Position numbers and translations under genes: made by a program
Source: Bimuria novae-zelandiae CBS 107.79
Taxonomy: Eukaryota; Ascomycota; Dothideomycetes; Pleosporales; Didymosphaeriaceae
Direction of reading: 5' to 3'
Length of the DNA: 64,000 bases
NCBI GenBank assembly: GCA_010015655.1
Contig: ML976664.1
Span: 124,001 to 188,000 of the forward strand
Notes under the pieces: model-generated
Database searches by the model: none
What the model was told of the DNA's origin: nothing
What the model saw: only the letters and a program-made list of their open reading frames with translations
In this document: positions 32,737 to 46,771 of the stretch, in pieces
Position numbering within the stretch: position 1 is the stretch's first letter
How the letters are laid out: each line of letters begins with the position of its first letter

Positions 32737-33346
32737 ATGCGTGAGTATCGTCCTTCTGATCGGCTGTCACAGCCAGGCTAAACATGCGCAGCTCCCAAAC
32801 TCGATCCCACCGAGGTCAAGGTCATCCACCTGCGAGCCACTGGTGGTGAAGTCGGTGCCTCCTCCGCGCTCGCTCCTAAGATCGGTCCCCTTGGTCTCTC
32901 GCCGAAGAGTACGTTCCTCGCGACGATTGAAGAAATTAGAGCAACTGGGACACAGCTAACTGGGCGCAGAGGTCGGTGAAGATATCGCCAAGGCCACCGG
33001 TGACTGGAAGGGTCTTCGCGTCACGGTCAAGTTGACCATCCAGAACCGTCAAGCCGCAGTCTCCGTCGTTCCCTCTGCCTCGTCGCTCGTCATCAAGGCC
33101 CTCAAGGAGCCCCCGCGCGACAGGAAGAAGGAGAAGAACATCAAGCACACCAAGAGCATTCCCCTCGATGAGATCATCAATATTGCCCGCACCATGCGCT
33201 TCAAGTCCATGGCCAAGGACCTGAAGGGTACCGTCAAGGAGGTTTTGGGCACTGCTTTCTCCACTGGCTGCCAGGTTGACGGCCGCAGCCCCAAGGACAT
33301 CTCTGACGACATCGAGTCTGGCGAGATCGAGATCCCTGAGGAATAA
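32737..33346 (+). CDS. RPL12: 60S ribosomal protein L12 (uL11)
   Basis: Three exons: 32737-32740 (only ATG plus one base), 32792-32908 and 32970-33346, giving exactly 165 residues, the family length. The protein forms the base of the ribosomal stalk where elongation factors bind. Visible uL11 features are [20 protein letters not shown] at the start, the proline-rich [21 protein letters not shown] turn, and the C-terminal rRNA-binding domain with [20 protein letters not shown] and [12 protein letters not shown]. An intron right after the start codon is common in fungal ribosomal protein genes. Codon use is strongly C-ending, as expected for high expression. Confidence 0.97.
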
Positions 33347-33841
33347 ATGCATGCAAGAAATGGCGTAACGACGGGACGATCACGGCATAGAGGCTCTACG
33401 TAGCTTGAACGAGGACGAATTACCTACTCTGGGAGTAGAATCCCAAAAAGCAGTACTGCAAGGCTAGGGTGTTACCGGTGTCACATTCAATTGTGACTCT
33501 TGGAAGGATTTAGATGGGCTGTTCAAAGCAATGATACCTCGTCCCGCCACAAAAATGGCCCAGGCGACTGCAATCCAAATTGTGATATCCACCCACACCA
33601 CATCTTTTGGAGTCGTTGACATAGTGACTGCGCTGTTTTACAAGAGTGATTGTCCGGAATAGGCGGCTTGATTTCTTTCCCGGGTTCACTGTCGACTGTG
33701 AGAGAACATTGAACCTCAAACGCGGAGGCTGCGCACGTGCCCAAGCTTTGGCCAATTGGCCGCGCAGCATCTCCGAGCACTCCGCCGCCTCGCAAGAAGT
33801 GTCACACTCGCCATGCCTAGTATTCTTACGACCCATATAGA
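33347..33841. other. Intergenic region
   Basis: About 500 bp with the RPL12 3' region and the promoter of the GT8 gene. A long open minus-strand frame here extends antisense through the GT8 gene and is not believed. Confidence 0.5.
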
Positions 33842-35104
33842 ATGCGACGAAGACGCTCAGATGAGCTTCCCCGGTTCGTGAGAGACGATGAATCGCGAGA
33901 ATTCCGATGGCGGCGCCGTTATTGGATATACGTTGCTTTATTCTTGGTGATCTGTTGGATATTGTACCGGCGCAAACCAGATGACGATAGCAGTAATTCG
34001 AGCAAAAAATGGTCAAAGAATGCATACAGTCTGTACGCGACAGACAGCGCAACATTGTGCCACGCGCTGCTACTATTCGACGCGCTGGCCAAGTATGGCA
34101 GCAAAGCAGATCGTGTTCTCTTCTTTCCACGACATTGGGACACGGTGATTTCCGATTCTCGAGATCGGGATAGCCAATTGCTGGTTATGGCACAAAATAA
34201 GTACAACGTGAAGTTGCATCCGATCAACTTACTGACGGTTGAAGCTCGCAAGGCAGGTATGTTACACAGCTCCACTCCTCTCCCTTGCATCGCGAACTGA
34301 CAGTTGCGCCGTACAGACGAGTGGACTGGCACGTGGGATAAATCGGTCACAAAGTTTATGGCGTTTTCTCTTACCTCCTACGACCGCGTAATCGCCCTCG
34401 ACTCGGACATCACATTGCTCTCCTCGCTCGACGAGCTCTTCGCGCTTCCTCCCACATCGATTGCCATGCCACGGGCGTACTGGTACGAAACCCTCCCAGC
34501 GCCGCTCACGTCCCTCCTCATGGTCATAAAACCGGACATGGACGAGTTTCAGCGATTCAAAGACGTCATAACCGGAGGTGGCAATCCTGCGCTTGTAAAT
34601 GCGCATAAGTTCGACATGGAGCTAGTCAATGATCGCTTTGAACACAGCGCACTGGTCTTGCCCCATCGGCCGTACGCCCTGCTGACAGGAGAATTCCGGC
34701 AACATAATCATTCTAGGTACCTGGGCAACACTTTTGAGGAGTGGGATGCCGAAAAGGTTCTCAAGGAGGCGAAGCTCGTCCACTTCAGCGACTGGCCGTT
34801 ACCCAAGCCATGGATAATGTGGCCCTCAGAGGGACTAGCAGAGGTGCAGCCTGATTGCGACGGCAGCCATGAAGGCACGTGCGCCGAGAGGAGAATCTGG
34901 AAGCATTTCTACGAAGATTTCAGACAACGGCGAAAGGACATCTGTCGTCTCCTCAGCGTGCCCGCGCCAGATTGGTACAGTATCAAGGGTGATGCGCATC
35001 CGAATATTACGGAGGGCACCTCGCACGAAGCGCCGCATGGAGAAGGTCAGGTAGATGTTCAGAGCAACCCCAAGACGGAACAGAGCTTCGCACATGACGT
35101 GTAG
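33842..35104 (+). CDS. GT8-family glycosyltransferase, type II membrane protein
   Basis: Two exons, 33842-34256 and 34317-35104, in phase, 400 residues. A basic cytoplasmic tail (about 1-26) is followed by one membrane anchor, YWIYVALFLVICWILY (about 27-43), so a Golgi lumenal enzyme is likely. The catalytic domain has SLYATDSATLCHALLLFDAL, the acceptor-side RVLFFP block and, at residues 167-169, the DxD metal-nucleotide motif (VIALDSDITLL). Further GT8 features are MPRAYWYE, NALVNAHKFD-like spacing, and the C-terminal KLVHFSDWPLPKPW with the HFS histidine. It resembles fungal glycogenin-like proteins and the yeast Gnt1 N-acetylglucosaminyltransferase; donor and acceptor cannot be told from sequence. 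The last 50 residues are hydrophilic and poorly conserved in composition. Confidence 0.88.
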
Positions 35105-38351
<3,247 letters not shown>

Positions 38352-38963
38352 GGAAGTAATTTCGTTCATAGCATTTACGCGGCGTTTCGGCAATATGCAT
38401 GGGATTGTTCAGGATGTGGACTAATGTCATTGATAGTATTTTCACTCTAAGAGAGATGAGATAGACAACGGCTTCAATTCTTATATGCACTTCTTATACG
38501 CGTCTAAACGTAGAAAATTACGATAGCTTAGTAACATTCTTATTTTCCCATTCAGCCGTTGTGTATACACACAACTGAGTTCCATCACTGCGTCAACACT
38601 CCTGGAAGGAAGTCCAGGCGTGATGCTTATTTCTGAATTTCCCATTCGGCAAATGATATCACAGTAATAAAGACCATGTCACTTTTCCGCTGCCTCTTAC
38701 TCATCCTCAATCGTAGAGGTACAAGGTCAGGTAAGACAGTTCTATTTAGAGATGTCCTAGTTCTGTGTGTTACCTCTAGACGAGCAATACAGTGGCTGCA
38801 TCTACTTGTACCTGAGAGGTTGGGCCTACCCGAGGTCATCGCGCTGTCCGTCGTATTGAAGATAGCAATCAGGCAACGTAACTTCGACACGCAGCTCACA
38901 ACTACGGAACCAGAAAACCGGTAATCCCGCCCCAGTCCCCCTAGAAGTGTCTCTAAGCCCTTC
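38352..38963. other. Intergenic region
   Basis: About 600 A/T-rich bases between the 3' ends of the GH20 gene and the first small Cys-rich gene. No gene is seen. Confidence 0.45.
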
Positions 38964-39278
38964 CTACGTCCTCTGCGCGCCTGCTTTCTCCGTTGATCCC
39001 TCCCTCAAATCTCCACCCTGAATCCCGCCTGCCGAATCTTCGCCAACTTTGCCAGAACGTTGTCCCGAGCCCGCTTGTCTGCACGTCCGACATTTCCTCT
39101 TCACAGTCGTGATGCTATACTCCGTATCCTTCGCGTTCTTGATCTGCACCGTGTCGTTCCGCGCGTTAAAGATGATCTCTCCAGGCGTGCTGCCGTCGCC
39201 GAGCGTTGCGGTGCCGGAGATCTTGAAGTGTCCGCATTGGAAAGTAGCGATGCGGATGGTGTTTAGGTCGCGGTTCAT
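38964..39278 (-). CDS. Small Cys-rich protein, family unnamed (1 of 3)
   Basis: A single-exon frame of 104 residues starting at an ATG. It has QCGHFKISGTATLGDG near the N-terminus and KRKCRTC near the middle, a C-G-H ... KC-x2-C spacing that could bind zinc. The last 35 residues are Gly/Arg/Glu-rich and polar. There is no signal peptide, so it is likely intracellular. I do not recognise a named family, but small fungal proteins beginning with a CGH/CGC motif and ending with a CxxC pair are common. Two neighbours at 39.7 and 40.5 kb share the layout. A function cannot be given. Confidence 0.5.
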   Translation of the reverse strand: MNRDLNTIRIATFQCGHFKISGTATLGDGSTPGEIIFNARNDTVQIKNAKDTEYSITTVKRKCRTCRQAGSGQRSGKVGEDSAGGIQGGDLREGSTEKAGAQRT

Positions 39279-39714
39279 GGGTTGGGATAGCTGGAGGAAT
39301 TGGAGAGGTGGAAATGATAATGTGTTTGGAGAAGAGACAGGAGAGATATGTAGAAGTCGTAGCGTTGAAAGGAGACTAGGAAGTGCAGTGTGGGCGCGGT
39401 GGGAAAGAGGGAAATGGACCGTAGTATCACTGTTACGGTGATGATTGAGAATATGTGTGAGTTTGCTACCCTACCGCGGCCTGTGAAGAGTACAAGTTGT
39501 CGCCAACGGCTTCCAAAGACACGGGAATGATTCGATGAGCTGTGATGCTGTAGTAGAAAGTGAAGTCTTCTACGTGAATATGCGTGCAACGCCGACTATC
39601 TCCCACTCCATAAATATCCTCCACGATCAACATGCTCAAGTGCTCGTACAGCTATCCTTATCAACCCTATCCCAACCCTCCATAACATCAAACACAAATT
39701 CCAGTATCACAACC

Positions 39715-39987
39715 ATGGACTCATCCAACAGATATACATCCACCGTCGAAATGACCACCACGCTCAACTTTCGCAATTCCGTGCCTGACCACTGCGTCAT
39801 CATGGTCTTTGAGCACGACTGTGGTTGCGTGAACGGATAGTATCAGGGCCATGCCGAGACTTGCCCAGTCAACCCGGATACGGGAAAGCACGAATGTGTA
39901 GAACAGGAATGGATATACTTGGGTATAAAGGGGCGATGCAATGGAGAGGAGTGCCCTGGAGTTACGTCGAGTCAACAGAGCAGCTAG
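39715..39987 (+). pseudogene. Small Cys-rich protein with in-frame TAG (2 of 3)
   Basis: From the ATG at 39715 the frame gives 41 residues to CVIMVFEHDCGCVNG and then TAG at 39838. The same frame continues open for 48 further codons with a clear coding look (YQGHAETCPVNPDTGKHEC, then EQEWIYLGIKGRCNGEEC) to TAG at 39985. The cysteine layout C-G-C ... C ... C ... C-x3-C matches the neighbouring 40.5-kb gene, so the region after the stop was part of the protein. A CAG-to-TAG change would explain the first stop. Readthrough or an unseen splice is possible but no donor-acceptor pair fits. Confidence 0.55.
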
Positions 39988-40486
39988 GGCGAGGACGGGC
40001 AGGCGGAGGGTAGCGGTGAGACGGGAGGCCGAGGCCGAGGTTGAAGTTGAAGTTGAGGTGGCTAGTGGAGCAAGTTTGGATTTCCGGGTGCGAGATGGTG
40101 GGGGATGAGACTTCGCCTTGGCTTATTTGCTTAAAGTAATGTTTAGTTATGAGATATAAATCGGCAATGGGGAGGGTTTGTTTATACAGATCGGTTGTTT
40201 ACTTCCGCGGTCTTTCGTCCTCACCTCGGGGCCACCAGAACTGATCACCACGAGTTCTTCCTATCAGTCAGTGTCAAGCAATAGTAGGACAGTTTCTAAA
40301 CCTAGCTGGAACTTGAATCATCATGCTACAACAGTTCGCTATGCCATGAGCTAGTCGTGGGTTGCTTCGAAAGACGTTCTGGAGTGTATGGCCGCTTTAA
40401 GAAAGTGACACCATGTACCTTTTAAGGTATGTATAATCGTAGAAATAATCTATAGAGCTTAAACAAGCTTAAAAAAACATATTCAG
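39988..40486. other. Intergenic region
   Basis: About 500 bp. The left end has a GAGGCCGAG/GTTGAAGTTGAA low-complexity run (40025-40060), perhaps the decayed tail of the preceding small gene. Nothing else is recognised. Confidence 0.4.
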
Positions 40487-40988
40487 TTACACTCCATGCT
40501 CCCACTCCGTCCCCGAACCCTCGTCATCTTCCCGCTGCATAACCCTCAAATCCAGATCCATGCCCGCCTCCTCAAACCTCACCACGCACTCGATCCACTC
40601 CTCATCCAAACCTTGCTTCTTCAGAGACGCTATCTCCGCCTCCGTGAGCTTGTCGTTTTCGCAGTAGGGCGGTTTCTAAGAAGCAGACGATCAGCGCGAC
40701 TATAACGATAGCGAGTTCCCATAGGTATAGACGCACTAGGGAATAGGGAGGCTCTTGCGCGACAAGGGCCTCGGATAGCTCCTGCGTCTCCGCTGTTAGG
40801 TCTGCGCACTCTTTGCAGTTGCTAAACTTGTCCGCTTCCAGGTCTTCCACCTGCAGGCATTCGCATCCGCTCCCTTCTTCTGTCGCCGGGTTTGTGTCTT
40901 CGTTACAGTGGGCGGGCCAATCCTCTACCGCGTGAGGAGTGGAGCATCCGCAGCCGCAGGGGAGGACGCATCTGTTTTCTTGGCACAT
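40487..40988 (-). CDS. Small Cys-rich protein, family unnamed (3 of 3)
   Basis: Two exons on the minus strand, 40988-40737 and 40675-40487, phase 0, giving 146 residues. The first exon carries many cysteines (MCQENRCVLPCGCGCSTPH, then AHC, CEC, NCKEC). The second gives KPPYCENDKLTEAEIASLKK, a helical stretch (WIECVVRFEEAGMDL) and an acidic end. Reading straight through the intron would instead give a hydrophobic segment (LYLWELAIVIVALIVCFL), which is an artefact of the intron: the donor GTGCGT and acceptor TTCTTAG fit and keep frame. The ATG at 40988 is the only one available after an upstream stop. The cysteine order resembles the pseudogene at 39.7 kb. Function is unknown; a zinc-binding role is inference. 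Confidence 0.6.
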
Positions 40989-41244
40989 GTTGCCCACGTT
41001 CTTGCAATAGAGTTGATTTTCTTGTTCGGACTTAGAGAGCGGTGGACTGATACGTATAGAGGAGCAAAAGCAGGCCAGGATGTCAATGAAGGTGTTGTGT
41101 TATTAGCAGCAGCAGATTTGGTGTAAATTTACGTGAAAAACATGTTGAATTTGTTCGTGACTTGTTAAAGTATCTTCATAAAACCTGCATGCGCGCATGC
41201 ACACCAGAACCATCGATCGGGTGATGCTTCGAGCATCGCGGCAC

Positions 41245-43191
41245 CTACGTGATGTAGCGGAACGATGGGTGGCGGTATCCGAGATCCTTGATCTGTTCCT
41301 CGCTGAGGCCGTTGAGGCGGTGATCACGCTTCCCCAGGTCGCGCTGCCTGTTCTCCCACTTGCAATACGCGATGCCGAAAAGCGACAGGAACAATACACC
41401 GATCTGGCCTACCAGATTGATGGTATGACCAGTGTGGTATTTTGGCGCGTCCTTCTGAACGTAGGTCCTGGAAGAGCATTAGTGATAATTTCATTTCGGC
41501 GTGAACAACGGGCTTACCATGTAGCAAGAACACCGCCGGCAGTGCCCAGTGTGACCACGTAGGCGCCAGAAACCGCGCGTACAGCAGGGCCAGAGGCATT
41601 ATTCATAGCCCATGACAGAAATCCAGGACCTCCTGGGAAGGCACCGAGTGTGATGAAGAATACGCCCATGTATCGAATGTTGGGGTCGGTTACCCAACGC
41701 AGAATCGCAAAGCCAGTTATGCCGAGGAGCGTGAAGGCCGCGAGGAAGATGCCGCGGCGATTCACCTTGTCGGAGAAGAAGGCTACAGCGATAGCAACGA
41801 CACAGGCGCAGACGTAGGGAGGCACGGAGTACAGCTGAGCCTTTGTTGCGGTCCAACCAAGGTCTTTCAGGATAGTAGGCTAGAACTATTAGCTTCGCTT
41901 CAGTTTTATCGGCATATCCGAACTTACCATGAAAAGCGAGATACCCTGGACGGTGATGTTGATCAAGAAGAATCCGAGAGCACAGATGTAATTATTGATG
42001 TTGAGGAAAGAACGGGTGACGTGATGTGGCCGGACGTGCTCATTCTCGAGCCCACTGTTCTTGACAATGAGCCTTTCCATTGCGATACGGCGTTCACGTT
42101 CGTTCAAGAAGTGACATTCAATAGGGCTTTTTGGCATGAAGTATGGCGCACCAAGCCCAACTATCATCGTGATCAGGCCCTCGAAGAAGAAAATGTTCCT
42201 CCAGGTATGGATGATCATCCCCGACGCTCCCCACGGAGGGATACGAGCAAGGCTGACATTAATCAGCATGCCAGTACGCGTCGAAAGATAAAATAGAACT
42301 TACGCAGTAGCGAGAAGGCCACCAAAAGCACCAGCCAAAGAAGCCGCTGAGACATAGATACCAACACGCAGCAGCAGTTCTTCGCGCTTGTAGAAGCAGG
42401 TAATGAAGAAAGCAATACCACTATCCCAGCGTTAGTCAAATGAAGATACCACATGCAATTGGTGGAGCCACAACTTACGGCATGACACCTCCTTCAAATA
42501 TTCCAAGGAAGGCGCGGGCGGTTAATAGCCCTTCGAAGCTGTGGACGAACGCCGAGCATAAGGAAACAAGACCGAAGCCGGAAACCAACAGCGGAAGGTA
42601 GTATTTCGGACCAATGATTTTGAGCAAGATATTGCTGGGCACCTCTACAAACATGTAGATGATGTAGAAGATGGAGGTGACCCAGTTGAAACGGACACCG
42701 GTGTTCAATTTGAGGTCTGCGCCCATTCCTTGAATACGAGCATTGCCCACGTTCGCTCTATGTTTTGTCAGCATATGTTTTGCATAAATGAAAAGAACAG
42801 ATTAAGAACGATTTGAAAGGACCGAGCGCGCACCACGGGACGCGCGGGTGTTCTCAGGTCTCTGTTCGAGCGAACGACTGCATCGCCTGGTTCCGTAACG
42901 AGAATAGGCTTACCGATCTAGGAAACACAACAGGTACAGACCAGTAGTCAATGGCACAATGACTTTATCTAGCTTCCATCGCACAGCTCTCTCCTCCTCG
43001 TCGGTCCAGGTAAACGTATCGGCGGAATCGCTCGCATTGCTATCGACTTGTTCATCGTCTGAGAACTTGTAAGTATGTACATGGGATGAGGAACATAGGT
43101 CCTTACAAAAAGCGTTTCCCGCTTTCTCGTTGTCCGCCACCTTCGCGTCCGCCGCCCGATGAAATTCGTAAACGGGCTCCACGTTCGCCAT
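41245..43191 (-). CDS. MFS anion:cation symporter (Dal5/Tna1-like)
   Basis: Six exons on the minus strand: 43191-42914, 42757-42479, 42420-42304, 42252-41928, 41879-41518 and 41467-41245, all GT-AG and in phase, 527 residues. It is a plasma-membrane proton symporter of the family that takes up small organic anions such as allantoate, nicotinate or pantothenate. Diagnostic blocks are LLCFLDRANVGNARIQG after helix 1, FNWVTSIFYIIYMFVEVPSN, LLTARAFLGIFEGGVMPGIA, and FSDKVNRRGIFLAAF in the central loop region; twelve hydrophobic segments can be followed. The N-terminal 70 residues are acidic and cytosolic. The substrate cannot be assigned; a link to the ureidoglycolate lyase 24 kb away is only a thought. 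Confidence 0.92.
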
Positions 43192-44829
43192 CCTGAATGC
43201 ACAAAGAAGACCGCTGGGCTACTCCAGGGTAGAGATGTGCGTCGATTGTACCTATGCGTTCGGAACGTTGGTGTGGGGAGAAAATCCGGGGTGATTTCTC
43301 CCCATATACAGTGCACGCGGACCGTTACCCGTACACGTGCTCTGGCAAGCAAAGTCGGCAGTTGTACAGAAGCCCGCCACGGAAAGACAAGAGGTCTTGT
43401 CTTGGACCCGTGGCTGCTTTAAACGGCCTGCCATTCGCCCACCTTCAGCCCCTTGCAATCCACTTGATTGACATGGGGCGTAACTGCATATCGCTTTTAC
43501 CGATCCACATGGGGAGCGAAGAGTATGTGTGCCGGTCCAACGGTATTCTCACGATGGCTGCAAAATGCGGGGATCTAGACTTGGCTGGCAGGGGTGGAGT
43601 GGAGCACTTATAGGTTTGCGTAAACGCCTTCGTCGTGGCCAAACGGAACGTGGATGTATCCGTGTGTAACCCTGCCTCGAAGGCTTGCGCGGCAGAAGGT
43701 TTCGATTACTAACAGTGACTGCCCACCTTCGACTTCGGTCCGTCTGGCAGGAAGATGGCGATGACGCATGCCACATCGAAGGCCCGAATCGGTTGGAAGG
43801 CGGGCGTTATCTGACTTTTAACCAAAGAATTTTTCCAATCAGTTTAAGAGCCCAAGTTGCGGGTAATATCATTTGATAGCGGGTGTAACCATCCAGACAC
43901 GGCCCTTGTGGACGTCAAAGCATTCATTTGACTTACTGCTGCGGACCGAAGTCGAAAATTCGGACCGTACTCGAATAGCGCATAAATCCTGTTTGGAATG
44001 ACTGCCGGATGTGGCTCTGGACGGATCCACCGTTAATATATATTCGTTACGTACAAGCATTGCCTGACTTTATAGAAGGAAACTCATAGCTGACAGAGAA
44101 ACACCGCATGGACGCGTCGGCGAGGCTGATAATTTTGTGGGGCCGCAGCTACCCCACAAGCCCAACGGTTTCATCCACAATGCCCCATGTAGGCACACGG
44201 CTCGAGATTGATCCACGTCGTTTTCGGTCATGGTCAAACAAACGACAAGCACTCAATCCTTCGCAAAGTCTTCTTGTTCTGCAAAGCTTAGTACCACTGA
44301 ACTTGATAATTGTAAGGTACTGTTGCCATGGCCAACATGATCTCGACTGGGGATAAGTGGAAAGAGACTCATGTGAGCCACTTATCACGCCCAATGATAC
44401 GACCAAGATCGATGCCACGATAGCCGGCGTAACAGGTATAGGCGCTAACGTCGACCAGTCGGTGTAGCGGAATTCCTGTCCTTCCGGTATCCCACCTGGG
44501 GTCGGTCGATCTGGCAAGCTCCGTTACTTTCCTTCGGAAACTTCTCGATCCTCTCAGCATGCATTCAGTTCAGTTTTGGTGACCCGTCACCAAAATGAGC
44601 TGCGCACGGTATTCCAGCCATGGTTTCTCGCTTGAACTTGGAGCGCAAGTTCGTTGGACACCAGTCTAAATTGGCAAATCCACAGTACAAGTAACTCATT
44701 TACAACTCCGACCTGCTGCATAGACCGCACTTTGTCGCTGATAATGTCAGAAACATTCTTCGTGTCGACCCGCATAATCTCTTAATCAGCCCTATTCGGA
44801 CGCGCTCCTGCCTCATGGGGATGGGGCCT
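43192..44829. other. Intergenic region upstream of the MFS gene
   Basis: About 1.6 kb, the longest stretch in this part with neither gene nor repeat recognised. It holds the MFS promoter and the 3' end of the TDT transporter. Minus frames of up to 122 codons show no family features. Confidence 0.45.
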
Positions 44830-46032
44830 TCAACTGAAGAAAGGTGAACTTTTCACGTCAAGCTTCCTGTGCCTCAGCTCATCGCGATCCTCGTCTTTTC
44901 CAGGCCATAACATGTTCTTGGAGATGATTGCACGGACCTGCATGGCCAGATTGAACAGCCACATTGTTACCAAAAGCATCGTCATGATGCTCCCGACCCA
45001 TCTGATTCCCTCACTGTCGAGCTGGTTTCCGATGGCGATAGTCGCGACTGCGAAACCAGTGTTGGGAAACACAAAAGCCCAGCAAATCAAGCTCCAGTAC
45101 AAGTCCTGTAACCCTTGGATGCATGCAACCGTGGCGATGCCGAAAAAGAAGAAGGCGAAGAGCCATAAAAAGATCGAGAAGACTAAGGCCAAAGGTTGTA
45201 GTACTTCCACGGCCATTGGATGTTGCGCAAAGTAAGCATGACCACGAGGAATGTTGTTGGCCATGCCGATCAATGCTAGAGCTGTGAAAGATGGCGGTCC
45301 GACTATCATGAACATTCCAGGTCGTAGTTTTGGAGCCGGTAATCCATTGATCAACAGTCGGCCCAGGTATAGAGCAGTCATTATAAATGAGATACAAAAC
45401 CCGAGACCTTGACAAGCAAAACCGGCAGTGATGATAGACAATCTTCGCTCGGACGGTTGGTTGGAGCTGATGCTGCTTGCGATGCTGCCGGTAAGCATGA
45501 CCGGAAATATTGGGAGGGTCCAGCTTGGGGTCATGGAGTGAATGGACATGTGCTTGCCAGCCGAAAAAAGAAGGTGGTAGTGTCCAATTCCGAGTACCAG
45601 AGTGCACGCGAAGTATGTCCAAAATAGCACTCTCAACGTGGTAAGGAGCCATGGACCAGAAACAGGGACACCGAATGCCTGTATATTGATGAGAAGGACA
45701 GCGAGCGATAACCACATACAAGGGAAGAACAGGCTCTCGGTCGAATGAGTTAGGGAGCTCTTCAACGCTCTAGGATTCAGGATAAATCTCAGTGTGATCA
45801 TTGTCAAGTTGAACAGAAGTAGAACAAGGAAAATGATGAAGACGATCTTCCCAATGGTGGCGAGCCCAGTGAACTGGTGTGGCTGTTCGTGAAGGAGGTT
45901 CGAGATCCCGCCAGTCGACATCGTCAAGGTGAACCATGCCCAAGTGAAATGCGAAATTCTTTCCCGCAGCGAGACAGGGCCCTTGCAACTACCCGCTCGA
46001 TCTTCGTCGTCCAGCTCTTTACCCGCCGGCAT
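44830..46032 (-). CDS. TDT-family transporter (Mae1/SLAC1-type)
   Basis: One exon, 400 residues from the ATG at 46032. The block RISHFTWAWFTLTMSTGGIS, ten hydrophobic segments and the central GPPSFTALALIGMAN are those of the tellurite-resistance/dicarboxylate transporter family. In fungi this family includes the malate permease Mae1 and the sulfite exporter Ssu1. The FTWAWFT-TMSTGGI start is closer to the Mae1 type. It would sit in the plasma membrane and move C4-dicarboxylates or a similar anion; the exact substrate cannot be read off. The C-terminal tail is short and charged (GKDEDRDELRHRKL). Confidence 0.88.
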   Translation of the reverse strand: MPAGKELDDEDRAGSCKGPVSLRERISHFTWAWFTLTMSTGGISNLLHEQPHQFTGLATIGKIVFIIFLVLLLFNLTMITLRFILNPRALKSSLTHSTESLFFPCMWLSLAVLLINIQAFGVPVSGPWLLTTLRVLFWTYFACTLVLGIGHYHLLFSAGKHMSIHSMTPSWTLPIFPVMLTGSIASSISSNQPSERRLSIITAGFACQGLGFCISFIMTALYLGRLLINGLPAPKLRPGMFMIVGPPSFTALALIGMANNIPRGHAYFAQHPMAVEVLQPLALVFSIFLWLFAFFFFGIATVACIQGLQDLYWSLICWAFVFPNTGFAVATIAIGNQLDSEGIRWVGSIMTMLLVTMWLFNLAMQVRAIISKNMLWPGKDEDRDELRHRKLDVKSSPFFS

Positions 46033-46771
46033 GTTTTGCACTACGCGCTATCAGCACAAAACGAGTGTCCGTAGATGGCGTAATGAGAGTGAAATAAAAT
46101 GTGCGTGTAACGGAAACAAGTGAGGTTTTGTCATGTTAGCTATCGGAGGATGTTGGGAGGGGGTTCGATTGCCGACTAATCATAAGGCTAGCCGTTGGTG
46201 GCTAGCCGTATAAGTCAGCCTCAACATTTTACACATGTAGGTCCATGTGTCAGATACTTTTAGTGGCAATCTTCTCATAACTGCTCAACACGAGATGGAC
46301 GATTTGGAAGGCTAGAAGGCGAAGTCCGCCGGCGGTAATCGCGAGCGATACGATGACCATAAACGCCACCATATCACCAGAGGCCTTGTCAAATCAGTAA
46401 AAGACACGGAGAAAAACATTCGCGAGACACAACATCCACATCATCTTTTCCAGGTGGTAGGAATTAACGGAGACGTAGGTCTTCGTATCGCTCATCCATG
46501 GATCCCGTATTAACACGTACTATGTAAAGCTCGCTAGCGCACTGTTGTATTTCGGCGAGGTGACAATTTTACTTTTGGCGTAATTGCTGTAAAGAGAGTC
46601 TCTGTTTTTCGATTATTTGCGCTAGTCGTGGCTCCTTCCCTCACTTCTTGAGGCGCGCCTGCCTTTTATAGCTCCCGTTCCCTCAATCTCTCACTACTGT
46701 CTTGCCACAACAGGACACTCACGCCTTGAGACTACGCACTACACGAGAGCAGATCGCATTGCACACCAATC
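46033..46771. other. Intergenic region
   Basis: About 740 bp between two divergent genes. A short direct repeat (ggctagccg, twice) lies at 46187-46210. No gene is seen. Confidence 0.45.

Noticed and set aside
33510..34130. 206-codon minus-strand frame with many cysteines
   Set aside because: Runs antisense into the GT8 gene and has no recognisable domain.
40676..40736. Transmembrane helix in the third small Cys-rich protein
   Set aside because: The hydrophobic codons lie wholly inside a GTGCGT...TTCTTAG intron; after splicing the protein is soluble.
45011..45721. 236-codon minus-strand frame
   Set aside because: Same strand but another frame of the TDT transporter, without membrane-protein character.
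46150..46230. tRNA-like sequence around gggttcgattgccgac
   Set aside because: A T-loop-like GGTTCGATT is present, but no acceptor stem, anticodon arm or A box can be paired around it.
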